64,000 nucleotides of DNA from Leadbetterella sp. (GTDB lineage Bacteria > Bacteroidota > Bacteroidia > Cytophagales > Spirosomataceae). Location: NCBI GenBank assembly GCA_019638185.1, contig JAHBUH010000022.1, forward strand, positions 17,121 through 81,120, read 5' to 3'. Each line of letters opens with the position of its first letter. The stretch's first letter is position 1. Of this stretch, positions 7,771 to 15,669 are shown in pieces. The notes under the pieces are model-generated. The model worked only from the letters and a program-made list of their open reading frames with translations. It made no database searches and was not told the DNA's origin. A program made the position numbers and the translations under genes.

Positions 7771-8064
7771 GTGATCAAAATCAGGGCCTGGTGGCTTTTC
7801 TACGGAAAAATCTTCTGGTATAGCCTGTTGCTGTGCGGGGTAGCCGGTATAGCGGCCGGTACATTATTCAGCACGTTCGATCCGGACACAGTGGGGATTT
7901 CTTATGCCTTCTTTTCGCCTTTTATGCACCTGTACTTTTATGAGCTCGGTAAACCCCGGGAATACTATTTTTACGCGAATCTGGGTTTGATCAGGCCCCA
8001 CCTCTGGCTCATTACCGGCGGCATTGCCCTTCTTCTCTTCAGCCTTATCGCTATCCTGTCATGA
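7771..8064 (+). CDS. Small two-helix membrane protein, partner of the following ABC ATPase
   Basis: About 97 residues from the GTG at 7771; a TTG at 7750 would add seven residues. A TAnnTTTG-like string at 7762-7769 complicates the start choice. Two hydrophobic helices are visible (KIFWYSLLLCGVAGIAAGTLF and LWLITGGIALLLFSLIAIL) with an aromatic-rich loop between them. The stop overlaps the ATG of the ATPase gene by 4 bases, which indicates translational coupling. It is far too short to be a usual ABC permease and has no known domain. Inference: membrane anchor or subunit of the ATPase. Confidence 0.55.
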   Translation: MIKIRAWWLFYGKIFWYSLLLCGVAGIAAGTLFSTFDPDTVGISYAFFSPFMHLYFYELGKPREYYFYANLGLIRPHLWLITGGIALLLFSLIAILS

Positions 8065-8705
8065 AACAGCTTCATGTAGATAGTGTAGTGAAGCATTTCT
8101 TTACCACAAAGGTGCTTTCGGATGTTTACCTGAGCTGTTCACCCGGGGAGATCACGGGGATATTCGGACGAAACGGTTCCGGGAAATCCACCCTGCTGAA
8201 AATCATTTTCGGGAGCATGCCGGCCGATCATGCCTACGTAAAAATAGATGGGAAAGTGTACACCCGCCGGTCCGAAAGACCCTCCCGGATAGCCTACCTG
8301 TACCAGGACAGCTTCATTCCTGATCACCTGGAAGTAAAGACGGTACTGAACCTCATGGGCCTGCATCACCTGAAAGACCACCCGGCCGTGAAATCTATTC
8401 TGCGCAGTACCTTCGCCAGCATTTCCGGTGGCGAGGCCCGCTACCTGGAAATTCTTTTCATCCTGAACCGGCCTGCTCCGTATATCCTCCTGGATGAACC
8501 TTTTAACGGCTTATCGCCTATCCTGAAAGATGAAGTAAAAGAGCTGATCCGCTCCGCCGCAGAAAAGGGTAAAGGCATTATCCTTACCGACCACGACTAC
8601 CGGAACGTGCTGGATATAGCCACTCATAAATACAGTATGCGAGACGGTGTACTGAAGCCATTTAAGGACCCTGAAGAGCTGAGACTGCTGGGCTATCTGC
8701 CCTGA
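8061..8705 (+). CDS. ABC transporter ATP-binding protein
   Basis: 214 residues, a complete single ABC ATPase: Walker A GRNGSGKST (36-44), Q-loop YQDSF (Gln82), signature ISGGE (121-125), Walker B YILLDEP (141-147), D-loop LSP and switch His178 in LTDHD. The signature reads ISGGE rather than LSGGQ, an accepted variant. It overlaps the small membrane gene by 4 bases. No normal permease is adjacent, so the transporter is either minimal or uses a membrane subunit encoded elsewhere. Substrate unknown. Confidence 0.88.
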   Translation: MKQLHVDSVVKHFFTTKVLSDVYLSCSPGEITGIFGRNGSGKSTLLKIIFGSMPADHAYVKIDGKVYTRRSERPSRIAYLYQDSFIPDHLEVKTVLNLMGLHHLKDHPAVKSILRSTFASISGGEARYLEILFILNRPAPYILLDEPFNGLSPILKDEVKELIRSAAEKGKGIILTDHDYRNVLDIATHKYSMRDGVLKPFKDPEELRLLGYLP

Positions 8706-8710
8706 AACAT

Positions 8711-8896
8711 TCACTTACGTTTTATCCGCAGCGCAAAAATACCGATGGCAATCATCAAAAAGCCTAAAATGAATCTTCCGGAAATAACGGTTTGCAGGCG
8801 CAGGTCAGGAGCCGTTAAAATAAGTAAGCTCACGGTAAGCACACCACACACGATGGCCACAATAGCCGCAATCCTGTTTAAAGATTCTCTGTTCAT
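8711..8896 (-). CDS. Small two-helix membrane protein
   Basis: 61 residues, two membrane helices (about 8-28: IAAIVAIVCGVLTVSLLIL; about 40-56: GRFILGFLMIAIGIFAL) and a positively charged end (RIKRK), which suggests the ends lie in the cytoplasm. It lies convergent to the ABC gene with 5 bases between the stops. An overlapping plus-strand frame has no sensible composition. No family recognised. Confidence 0.55.
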   Translation of the reverse strand: MNRESLNRIAAIVAIVCGVLTVSLLILTAPDLRLQTVISGRFILGFLMIAIGIFALRIKRK

Positions 8897-8990
8897 TCCG
8901 GATAAGGGTTTAATAATCCAAATTTAACGATTTTCTCCCTGCCCGGCACCAATCCTCCCGTTTATCTGTTACTATCTCTGTAATTTATCG

Positions 8991-8998
8991 TAATTTTG
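8991..8998 (+). promoter_or_regulatory. Bacteroidota -7 box of the U32/ferredoxin/moaA operon
   Basis: TAATTTTG matches TAnnTTTG. Transcription would start near 9005, about 20 bases before the ATG at 9024. The -33 element is weak. Confidence 0.5.
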
Positions 8999-9023
8999 CA
9001 AAAAATACGCATCCCGTCAAGTA

Positions 9024-10271
9024 ATGAAGAGAAGTACTAAGTTTGAGGTAATGGCACCCGCCGGGTCAAAAGAAGCCATGGTGGCAGCCATCAAAGCCGG
9101 AGCAGATTCCGTGTATTTCGGAGTGGAGCAGCTGAACATGCGCGCCCGGCAGACCAATAACTTCCTGGTAGATGATCTGCCCGAAGTAGCCCGCCTGTGC
9201 AATGAAAACGGCGTTAAAAGCTACATCACTTTAAATACCATCATCTACGATCACGACATCTCCCTCATGCGGAGGATCATCGATAAGGCCAAAGAAGCCG
9301 GCATCACCGCCGTTATTGCTTCTGACCTGGCCGTGATGAACTATTGCCGTAAAGTGGGCATGGAACTGCACGTGAGCACCCAGTCTAACATTACCAATAT
9401 TGAGACCGTGGAACTTTTCTCCGACTATGCCGATGTGATGGTAATGGCCCGCGAGCTCACCCTGAAGCAGGTGGGAGATATTGTAAAGTCCATTGAACGA
9501 AACGATATCCGCGGTCCGAAAGGCGAACTCATCCAGGTAGAGATCTTTGCCCACGGCGCACTCTGCATGGCCGTATCCGGAAAATGCTACCTCAGCCTTC
9601 ACTCCCATAATGCATCGGCTAACCGCGGCGCCTGCATCCAGAACTGCCGCCGGGAATATACCGTCACCGATGAGGAGGGCATAGAGCTGCAGATCGATAA
9701 CGAATACATCATGTCTGCTAAAGACCTGTGTACCATTGATTTCCTGGACAAAATCCTGGAGGCCGGCGTACGGGTTCTGAAGATTGAAGGCCGGGGAAGG
9801 GCCGCAGACTACGTATATACCACCACCCAATGCTACCGGGAGGCCGTGGACGCCTTTGAAGAGGGTACTTATACCCCGGAAAAAGTGGAAATCTGGAAAG
9901 AAAAACTCAGCGAAGTATATAACCGCGGCTTCTGGGACGGCTACTACCTGGGCCGGAAAATGGGCGAATGGAGCAATGTGCACGGCTCCGTGGCCACTAC
10001 CAAAAAGATCTACATCGGTAAGGGCGTAAAATATTTTGACAAAATAGGAGTAGGTGAATTCCTGCTGGAAAGCCATGATATTAACGTGGGCGACCGCCTG
10101 ATCGTTACCGGACCCACTACCGGGCTGGTAGAAGCCATAGCGGAAGAGATCCGCCTGGGCTCAGGAGACGACGTGCAGAAAGCCGGAAAAGGGGACACCA
10201 TATCATTGAAAATCAGCGAAAAGATCCGCCCTTCCGATAAGCTCTACAAAATAGTGGAAGCACATGCCTAA
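9024..10271 (+). CDS. U32 family protein, TrhP/YegQ-like
   Basis: 415 residues with the N-terminal TIM-barrel of U32 'peptidases' (FEVMAPAGSKEAMVAAIKAGADSVYFGV) and a C-terminal beta-barrel from about 335. The conserved four-cysteine set is present at Cys181, Cys188, Cys204 and Cys208 (ALCMAVSGKCYLS...RGACIQNC). In the better-studied relatives TrhP and RlhA, these proteins act in prephenate-dependent hydroxylation of tRNA or rRNA and need iron-sulfur biogenesis. Protease function is therefore doubtful; tRNA hydroxylation (TrhP) is the best guess from length and domain order. It overlaps the ferredoxin gene by 8 bases, which suggests joint production. Confidence 0.85.
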   Translation: MKRSTKFEVMAPAGSKEAMVAAIKAGADSVYFGVEQLNMRARQTNNFLVDDLPEVARLCNENGVKSYITLNTIIYDHDISLMRRIIDKAKEAGITAVIASDLAVMNYCRKVGMELHVSTQSNITNIETVELFSDYADVMVMARELTLKQVGDIVKSIERNDIRGPKGELIQVEIFAHGALCMAVSGKCYLSLHSHNASANRGACIQNCRREYTVTDEEGIELQIDNEYIMSAKDLCTIDFLDKILEAGVRVLKIEGRGRAADYVYTTTQCYREAVDAFEEGTYTPEKVEIWKEKLSEVYNRGFWDGYYLGRKMGEWSNVHGSVATTKKIYIGKGVKYFDKIGVGEFLLESHDINVGDRLIVTGPTTGLVEAIAEEIRLGSGDDVQKAGKGDTISLKISEKIRPSDKLYKIVEAHA

Positions 10272-10488
10272 GCTTTTTCATTACCGGCAGCGCTGTATCG
10301 GGTGCAATGCCTGTGTGGAAATTGCTTACGAACGCTGGCGCATGTCAAAGAAAGACGGAAAGGCCGTACTTCTCGGCGGAATTGAAAAAAAGGGGGTTTA
10401 CCAGGTTGCCATCCGTCCCGATGAGGTAGAAGAAAACGAAAGGGCCCTGAAGGCCTGCCCAGTGAATGTGATCAAAATGGAGGTATAA
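10264..10488 (+). CDS. Single-cluster 4Fe-4S ferredoxin
   Basis: 74 residues. RCIGCNACVE supplies Cys-x2-Cys-x2-Cys and KACPVNVI the fourth Cys followed by Pro, the ligand set of a one-cluster ferredoxin. The gene starts inside the end of the U32 gene and stops 19 bases before moaA. Inference: it delivers electrons or helps iron-sulfur assembly for the U32 protein, the radical-SAM enzyme MoaA, or both. Confidence 0.88.
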   Translation: MPKLFHYRQRCIGCNACVEIAYERWRMSKKDGKAVLLGGIEKKGVYQVAIRPDEVEENERALKACPVNVIKMEV

Positions 10489-10507
10489 AATTTAAATATA
10501 CTCTTGG

Positions 10508-11488
10508 GTGTTAACCGACTCATTCGGAAGGAAGATCAATTACCTGCGGCTGGCCGTCATTGACCGCTGCAACCTCCGGTGTACCTACTGTATGCCGGAA
10601 AACGGCTTAGCCTGGATCCCCGGGGGGGAATTGATGACTACTACTGAAATGCTGAGGCTCTGCCGGCTTTTCACCGAAATGGGCGTAGACAAGGTCCGGA
10701 TTACCGGCGGCGAACCTTTTATGCGACGTGACCTCCTGCCCCTGCTTGAAAATATCTCCCGGCTGCCCGGACTTCGCGAGCTGACCCTTACTACTAACGG
10801 ACTGCTTACCGAACCCTTTATTCCACAAATGAAGACCCTCGGTGTCCGGTCAGTGAATATCAGCCTGGATACGCTGGATGAAGAACGCTTTTCCGGGATC
10901 ACCCGGCGAACCGGCCTCCATAAAGTGCTGGCCACTATTCATACCCTCCTCGCCCACCGGATTAACGTAAAGATCAATTGCGTAGTGATGGACGGCCAGA
11001 ATACGGAAGATATCCTTCCGCTGGTCCGGCTGGCGAAAAAACTGCCCGTGGATGTACGTTTTATAGAAGAGATGCCTTTTAACGGGACAGACGAGCCCGT
11101 TTCACTAAAATGGGATTTCCCGCACATCCTGGAACATATCAGAAATCATTTCCCCGATATTGAAAAAATTCCCGATCCGGCCTATTCCACTTCCTTTAAC
11201 TACCGGATTCCGGGGTTCACTGGAAACATCGGCATCATAGCGGCTCATACCCGCTCATTTTGCGGTAGTTGCAATCGCCTCAGGCTTACGCCCGCAGGAA
11301 TTCTCCGGACCTGCCTTTATGAGGCTTCCGGGAAAAACCTGAAAGCCGAATTGCGGGCCGGTAGGTCAGATGCAGAGCTGAAAGAAATCATCTTCCGGGC
11401 GGTCCGGGGAAAACCGAAAGACGGCTGGGAAGCAGAAAAAAAGAGCAGCGGCACCGTTCATGAATCAATGGCAACCATCGGCGGATAA
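10508..11488 (+). CDS. moaA: GTP 3',8-cyclase MoaA
   Basis: 326 residues; start is GTG, since no in-frame ATG precedes the conserved DSFGRKINYLR. The radical-SAM cluster ligands are Cys21, Cys25 and Cys28 (CNLRCTYC). The C-terminal second cluster uses Cys252, Cys255 and Cys269 (CGSCNRLRLTPAGILRTC). The protein ends in Gly-Gly (ATIGG), the C-terminal tail needed for GTP cyclisation in known MoaA. With MoaC it makes cyclic pyranopterin monophosphate, the first step of Moco synthesis. It is immediately followed by moeA. Confidence 0.96.
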   Translation: MLTDSFGRKINYLRLAVIDRCNLRCTYCMPENGLAWIPGGELMTTTEMLRLCRLFTEMGVDKVRITGGEPFMRRDLLPLLENISRLPGLRELTLTTNGLLTEPFIPQMKTLGVRSVNISLDTLDEERFSGITRRTGLHKVLATIHTLLAHRINVKINCVVMDGQNTEDILPLVRLAKKLPVDVRFIEEMPFNGTDEPVSLKWDFPHILEHIRNHFPDIEKIPDPAYSTSFNYRIPGFTGNIGIIAAHTRSFCGSCNRLRLTPAGILRTCLYEASGKNLKAELRAGRSDAELKEIIFRAVRGKPKDGWEAEKKSSGTVHESMATIGG

Positions 11489-11489
11489 A

Positions 11490-12707
11490 ATGGATATGAT
11501 CAGTGTAGAGGAAGCAGAAGGCATCATCTTTTCGCACAGTTCAGACTACGGTGCAGAAGAAATCTTCTATGAAAATGCGCTGGGCCGGGTGTTAGCGGAA
11601 GATCTACGGACCGATCGCCACCTGCCGCCTTTTAACCGGCCTACGGTAGACGGTATCGCCCTCCTTTTTTCTTCCATTGAAAAAGGGATAACCCGGTTCA
11701 GAATAAGAGCCATCCAGGCGGCAGGAGAAGCACCCGTGCCGGTTACCGGAGAATCGGAATGCGTGGAAATCATGACCGGCGCTGCCCTGGATACATCTGC
11801 AGATACGGTTATCCGGTACGAAGACCTTGTAATCAACGAGGGATGGGCTGAAATCCGTACCGATCCTGCAACGATCAGAAAAGGGCAAAATATCCATTCC
11901 AAAGGGAAAGACAAAAAACAGGGGGAGATCCTCGTTCCCGCACATCAGTCCATTACACCTGCTATTCTGGGAATAGCCGCCTCGGTCGGGAAAACCATCC
12001 TACGGGTAAGAAAACTGCCGAAAGTGGTGATTATTTCTACCGGTGATGAAATGGTAAGCCCGGAAACGGCCCCCAATGATTTTCAGTTAAGGCGCTCTAA
12101 CGGCACCACCGTCCGGTCGGTGCTTGAAAAGTATAAGGTCAGCGCTGACCTCCTGCACCTCAACGATGACCCGGATGAAATCCGGGAAGCGCTCCGTCAC
12201 TGCCTGGAAGAATACGACATTCTGCTCATATGCGGGGGTGTTTCCATGGGAAAATTCGATTTTGTACCCCGGGTACTGGAAGAACTGGGCACCATAAAGC
12301 TATTCCACAAAATAAAGCAACGGCCCGGAAAGCCTTTCTGGTTCGGCAAAACGCAGCCGGGAAGACTGATTTTCGCTTTTCCCGGAAACCCGGTTTCGGT
12401 ATTTATGTGCCTGCACCGCTATTTTGTTCCCTGGCTTGAAAAATCACTGGGAATACCAATATCTAACCCGGTATATGGCATCCTGCAAAACGACGTAACG
12501 TTCCCCGCCCCGCTTCAGTATTTTACACAGGTCAGGCTGAGAGTGAGTCCTGCGGGGCAGCTCCTGGCTGAAACGATGGACACCAACGGTTCCGGCGACT
12601 TCTCCCATCTTGCTGAAGCCCATGCGTTTATGGAATTACCGGCCGACAAAAACCAGTTTAAGAAAGGCGAAGTTTATCAGGTGTGGCCGTATGCCTTCCT
12701 CACCTGA
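11490..12707 (+). CDS. moeA: Molybdopterin molybdenumtransferase MoeA
   Basis: About 405 residues from the ATG one base after the moaA stop. Other in-frame starts are 11460, overlapping moaA, and 11496. Domains follow the MoeA order: N-terminal linker (SVEEAEGIIFSHS), PTVDGIALL corresponding to the usual RPxxDGYA, then the MoCF/MogA-like domain with IISTGDEMV and LICGGVSMGKFD, and the C-terminal domain after FAFPGNPVSVFMCLHRY. It inserts molybdate into adenylylated molybdopterin. It closes the first Moco operon; the next genes have their own promoter. Confidence 0.95.
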   Translation: MDMISVEEAEGIIFSHSSDYGAEEIFYENALGRVLAEDLRTDRHLPPFNRPTVDGIALLFSSIEKGITRFRIRAIQAAGEAPVPVTGESECVEIMTGAALDTSADTVIRYEDLVINEGWAEIRTDPATIRKGQNIHSKGKDKKQGEILVPAHQSITPAILGIAASVGKTILRVRKLPKVVIISTGDEMVSPETAPNDFQLRRSNGTTVRSVLEKYKVSADLLHLNDDPDEIREALRHCLEEYDILLICGGVSMGKFDFVPRVLEELGTIKLFHKIKQRPGKPFWFGKTQPGRLIFAFPGNPVSVFMCLHRYFVPWLEKSLGIPISNPVYGILQNDVTFPAPLQYFTQVRLRVSPAGQLLAETMDTNGSGDFSHLAEAHAFMELPADKNQFKKGEVYQVWPYAFLT

Positions 12708-12734
12708 CAGCCGCTGAAGAAATTTGCTGCATTA

Positions 12735-12766
12735 TTTGCGCAATCATATGATTGCATCTATATTTG
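12735..12766 (+). promoter_or_regulatory. Promoter of the ArsR-SRPBCC-DoxX operon
   Basis: TTTG at 12735-12738 and TATATTTG at 12759-12766 with a 20-base spacer, a near-ideal Bacteroidota promoter. The spacer is filled by a perfect 16-bp palindrome (12740-12755). Confidence 0.75.
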
Positions 12767-12781
12767 CAATTATATGATTGC
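12740..12781 (+). promoter_or_regulatory. Paired ArsR operators
   Basis: GCAATCATATGATTGC at 12740-12755 is a perfect palindrome. GCAATTATATGATTGC at 12766-12781 is the same site with one change. Centres are 26 bases apart. The first fills the promoter spacer and the second covers the start of transcription, ending 3 bases before the ATG. Such placement fits autorepression by the ArsR protein encoded next. Confidence 0.8.
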
Positions 12782-12784
12782 ATT

Positions 12785-13102
12785 ATGAAAATCCGACGGG
12801 ACATATTCCAGGCAATAGCCGACCCCACAAGACGGGCCATTCTTACCCTCATTGCCTTGCAGGCCATGACACCTAATGCCCTGGCAGTACATTTTGATAC
12901 CAGCCGGCAGGCCGTATCCAAGCACCTTCAGATCCTGTCTGAATGCGAACTGGTCACCCAAAAACAGCAGGGCCGGGAGATCTACTACCAGCTTCAGGTA
13001 AACAAAATGAAGGAAATAGATCAATGGCTGAACCAGTTCCGGCAATTGTGGGAAGACCGTTTTGACCGCCTGGAAGCCGTATTGAAGAATATAAAAAAAT
13101 AA
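12785..13102 (+). CDS. ArsR-family winged-helix repressor
   Basis: 105 residues from the ATG at 12785; longer starts fall inside the operator. The family pattern is clear: [20 protein letters not shown], then the recognition helix region [20 protein letters not shown] and a beta-wing [13 protein letters not shown]. No metal-binding cysteines occur, as expected for the ArsR subgroup paired with SRPBCC proteins (the SdpR-like group). It is followed 1 base later by the SRPBCC gene and then a DoxX-like gene. It probably represses its own operon through the two palindromes upstream. Confidence 0.9.
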   Translation: MKIRRDIFQAIADPTRRAILTLIALQAMTPNALAVHFDTSRQAVSKHLQILSECELVTQKQQGREIYYQLQVNKMKEIDQWLNQFRQLWEDRFDRLEAVLKNIKK

Positions 13103-13103
13103 T

Positions 13104-13571
13104 ATGGAACCTAAAACAAAAGTCGCCGCCGAGGACGGCAAACAGGAAATCATCATCACCCGGGAGTTTGACCTGCCTTTGGAACTGCTCTTCAAAGCCT
13201 ACGAAGACCCGGAAATTTTTGAGCAATGGATGCAAACGAAGGTGGTGAAGATGGAAAACAAAAAACACGGCTCGTATGCCTTTGAAACCTCTCACGGCGG
13301 GAATGTGGTTTTCCGGGCCAACGGCACCATCCACGAGTTCGTGCCAAACCGGAAGATCACGCGCACATTCGAAATGGAAAACACGCCTTTTCCGGTTCAG
13401 CTGGAATATTTTGACTTTGAAAAGCTGACAGATCAAACCAGCCGGCTTACCATGCACATCGTGTTCCGGTCTGTGGAGTTCAGGAACCAATTGCTGCAAA
13501 TGCCGTTTGCGCAGGGCCTCAACATGGCGCATAACCAATTACAGGAAATTGTAAACAAGTTAAAACTATGA
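13104..13571 (+). CDS. SRPBCC / AHSA1-type START-like protein
   Basis: 155 residues with the AHSA1 (Aha1 C-terminal-like) pattern: IIITREFDLPLELLFKAYEDPEIFEQWMQ, a central GSYAFETSHGG, FVPNRKITRTFEME and the C-terminal helix MAHNQLQEIVNKL. The fold encloses a hydrophobic cavity. Members paired with ArsR regulators are of unknown ligand. The stop overlaps the start of the DoxX-like gene by 4 bases, indicating coupled translation in a three-gene operon. Confidence 0.88.
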   Translation: MEPKTKVAAEDGKQEIIITREFDLPLELLFKAYEDPEIFEQWMQTKVVKMENKKHGSYAFETSHGGNVVFRANGTIHEFVPNRKITRTFEMENTPFPVQLEYFDFEKLTDQTSRLTMHIVFRSVEFRNQLLQMPFAQGLNMAHNQLQEIVNKLKL

Positions 13572-13939
13572 GAGACAAGATTATCTATTGGGGATCAACT
13601 GCCTGGTTAGCCCTAGGAATGGCTTCCACGGGGATTGTCCAGCTGATCAGGCTGAAAGAAGAAGTAGAAAAAACCTCTTTGGCCCTGGGCTACCCGGGCT
13701 ATTTTCTGACCATTCTGGGGGTATGGAAGCTGCTGGGCGTAATTGCCATCCTTATCCCTAAGTTTCCCCTATTGAAAGAATGGGCCTATGCAGGCTTCTT
13801 CTTCGCCATGACCGGGGCCATTTTCTCCCATTGGGCCGTGGGTGATAAAGCGGTTGACTTTTTCGGCCCTGCCCTATTGCTCGTCCTGACCGTGATATCC
13901 TGGCATTTCAGGCCTGCTGACCGGAAAATCACCCGGTAG
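13568..13939 (+). CDS. DoxX-like membrane protein
   Basis: 123 residues, four membrane helices (about 8-28, 45-65, 72-90 and 96-114). The DoxX_2 family pattern is recognisable in TGIVQLIRLKEEV, GYPGYFLTILGVWKLLGVIAI and PLLKEWAYAGFFFAMTGAIFSH. DoxX-like proteins are small quinone-associated or redox membrane proteins of uncertain role. Third gene of the ArsR operon; it overlaps the SRPBCC gene by 4 bases. Confidence 0.88.
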   Translation: MRDKIIYWGSTAWLALGMASTGIVQLIRLKEEVEKTSLALGYPGYFLTILGVWKLLGVIAILIPKFPLLKEWAYAGFFFAMTGAIFSHWAVGDKAVDFFGPALLLVLTVISWHFRPADRKITR

Positions 13940-14009
13940 ACACATGCACCTCTTCAACACCCGGGAAGAACAAAAGCAAAACTTCGAAAGGCTGGAAAAG
14001 CATCTTGTA

Positions 14010-14045
14010 ACAGTGAAATAGTCCCTTCCGGGGCTATTTCACTGT
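14010..14045. terminator. Palindromic hairpin between convergent transcripts
   Basis: ACAGTGAAATAG (14010-14021) pairs with CTATTTCACTGT (14034-14045), extended by a partial CCC/GGG inner stem. It lies between the DoxX-like gene and the end of the minus-strand DsbA-like gene and includes the latter's stop codon. T runs are poor, so termination strength is uncertain. Confidence 0.6.
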
Positions 14046-15047
14046 CCAGACAGACCCGTTTTTCGTGGTCAGCTTTTCCAGGTTTCCTTGGCTAACCAAT
14101 TCATTCAACACCTTTTCGCTCTCCGCCCGTGGTGTTCCTGAAAGTTCGGAAAACTCTTTAGCGGTCAGTGAACGGTACTTTGAAAAGAGCGTTTCCCAGT
14201 TTTTGCTGTATTCGCTTTTGAGTGCAGCCGGGTGTAGTTTTAAAACCGCCATTTCATAAAAAGGATAGGGCCGGGTTCCGTAAACAATTTCTTTATTACC
14301 TGACTGATCTACAAAAAACAGGGTGGGGAAACCTCTGACGCCGTATTCCCTGGCCCATTTCAGGTCTTCCTCAAAGAGTATACGGGCTTTCCCCTCAAAA
14401 TCTGTTTTCAACTGTCCGGTATCTAACCCCACCTTTTTAGCAGCCAGCGCTATATTCTCCCATTTCGCGATGTTCTTCTTTTGCAGGAAAACCATTTCCC
14501 GGATTTCCCTTAAAAACAAAAATGCCTTCTCTTCGTCCTGCATCTGAGCCGCTTTAAACGCGATGGAGGGTGGATAAGACGAATTTAAGGGGTCTTCCAG
14601 CCAAACATCTCCGTCGATGGGCATATCGTAATGCACGCTTACTTCGTCCCAGTGGTGGGCTACATCTGACGGCTTACTGATACCACCGCTGTTATAGCTC
14701 CAATCAGGTAGCAGACCTCCCATCCGGTACTCCATTTCGATACCGTTGCCGTATTCCAGCTTCAGCTTCCTGAGCTGCGGTTCAATTCCCCAGCAGGAAG
14801 AACAGATCGGGTCAGTGAAGTAAACTACTTTCACGGGTTTATCCACACTTTGAGTGGAAACCTGCTGCTGCGCAGTACTGTCGGGAATTCCGCAAACGCC
14901 CTCTACCGGGTCACAGAAAAGCGGGTTGGTTTTTGATGTTTCGTTGGTCATTTTTTTTACATTACAGATGGGCGCCTGGCCGCTGCCTGATGTTACCCAC
15001 AGAAGGCAGAGGCCTGACAAACTATATTTAACTATCGACTTACGCAT
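14034..15047 (-). CDS. Secreted DsbA-family thiol oxidoreductase (FrnE/SpxH-like) with C-terminal extension
   Basis: 337 residues. It starts with a signal-peptide-like segment (about 1-24). A Cys-containing linker follows (NPLFCDPVEGVCGIPD), then the DsbA/FrnE thioredoxin fold with active site Cys82-Ser-Ser-Cys85 (FTDPICSSCWGIEPQL) and a cis-Pro region in YGVRGFPTLFFVD. The C-terminal 70 residues resemble the extra helical part of SpxH/YjbH-type proteins. A minus-strand -7 box at 15076-15083 lies 29 bases before the start and supports it. It is divergent from an HxlR regulator. If the first 30 residues are not a signal, the protein would be cytosolic starting at Met33. Confidence 0.8.
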   Translation of the reverse strand: MRKSIVKYSLSGLCLLWVTSGSGQAPICNVKKMTNETSKTNPLFCDPVEGVCGIPDSTAQQQVSTQSVDKPVKVVYFTDPICSSCWGIEPQLRKLKLEYGNGIEMEYRMGGLLPDWSYNSGGISKPSDVAHHWDEVSVHYDMPIDGDVWLEDPLNSSYPPSIAFKAAQMQDEEKAFLFLREIREMVFLQKKNIAKWENIALAAKKVGLDTGQLKTDFEGKARILFEEDLKWAREYGVRGFPTLFFVDQSGNKEIVYGTRPYPFYEMAVLKLHPAALKSEYSKNWETLFSKYRSLTAKEFSELSGTPRAESEKVLNELVSQGNLEKLTTKNGSVWTVK

Positions 15048-15075
15048 AAATAACAGCCAATGGCTCTAATGATTG

Positions 15076-15083
15076 CAAAATTA
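15076..15083 (-). promoter_or_regulatory. Minus-strand -7 box of the DsbA-family gene
   Basis: CAAAATTA on the plus strand is TAATTTTG on the minus strand, matching TAnnTTTG. The predicted leader is about 20 bases. Confidence 0.55.
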
Positions 15084-15091
15084 TAGCCGGT

Positions 15092-15129
15092 ATAGTTTAC
15101 AAATACTATCGGTTTCCTTTTTGAAACCG
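15092..15129. promoter_or_regulatory. Two inverted repeats in the DsbA/HxlR divergent region
   Basis: ATAGT-N8-ACTAT (15092-15109) is directly followed by CGGTTTC-N6-GAAACCG (15110-15129). They lie between the divergent start codons and are plausible HxlR binding sites. HxlR regulators usually sit beside the gene they control. Confidence 0.45.
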
Positions 15130-15188
15130 GTTACCTATGGGAAACTACCCATGATTTCAATAAATTTACCCCCTGAAAATTAAAAAGG

Positions 15189-15548
15189 ATGAAACAGAAC
15201 ATAAACAGTACCGCAGGATGTAAAGTACGCATTACCGCCATAAAAGACGCTATGGAGATCTTATCCGGTAAATGGAAATTTCATATTCTGGGCACATTAA
15301 TGGAGGGCGGTAAAATGCGCTTTATGGACCTGATCCGGGAGGTAGACGGTATCGCCGCCAAAATGCTGTCGAAAGAATTGCAGGATATGGAGATGAACCG
15401 GCTGGTCAGCCGTACCGTTTTGAATACAAAACCCGTCACAGTAGAATATGAGATAACGGAATACGGCAAAACCTTATCCCCTATTATTGACGAAATCGCG
15501 AAATGGGGCATCGCTTACCGGAATTCGATTTACAGCCAGGCAGAATAA
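15189..15548 (+). CDS. HxlR-family winged-helix regulator
   Basis: 119 residues. The HxlR hallmarks are a Cys near the N-terminus (Cys11), then MEILSGKWKFHILGTLMEGGKMRFMDL, the recognition region AAKMLSKELQDMEMNRLVSR and the wing KPVTVEYEITEYGKTL. In the relatives HypR and YodB the N-terminal Cys senses disulfide or electrophile stress; sensing here is inferred. The neighbouring divergent oxidoreductase and the downstream mini-thioredoxin are probable targets. Confidence 0.88.
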   Translation: MKQNINSTAGCKVRITAIKDAMEILSGKWKFHILGTLMEGGKMRFMDLIREVDGIAAKMLSKELQDMEMNRLVSRTVLNTKPVTVEYEITEYGKTLSPIIDEIAKWGIAYRNSIYSQAE

Positions 15549-15604
15549 CAGGCCTGGAAAATACCTTTCGTCAAATATTGATTTTTTGCAGAAAAAATTT
15601 TATT

Positions 15605-15623
15605 TAGTTAGTTATCCTAACTA
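15605..15623 (+). promoter_or_regulatory. MarR-type operator upstream of the mini-thioredoxin gene
   Basis: TAGTTAG-N5-CTAACTA, a 19-bp palindrome overlapping a -7-like TATATTTA (15622-15629). The same motif with one arm change recurs at 15920-15938 before the marR gene. Confidence 0.7.
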
Positions 15624-15669
15624 TATTTACTCCGGCAATATTGCTTTAACATTATTAAATATTAAAATC

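Noticed and set aside
13944-14021. A 25-codon plus-strand frame after the DoxX-like gene
   Set aside because: Start context is weak and its end lies in a palindrome; too short to support as a gene, kept only as an observation.
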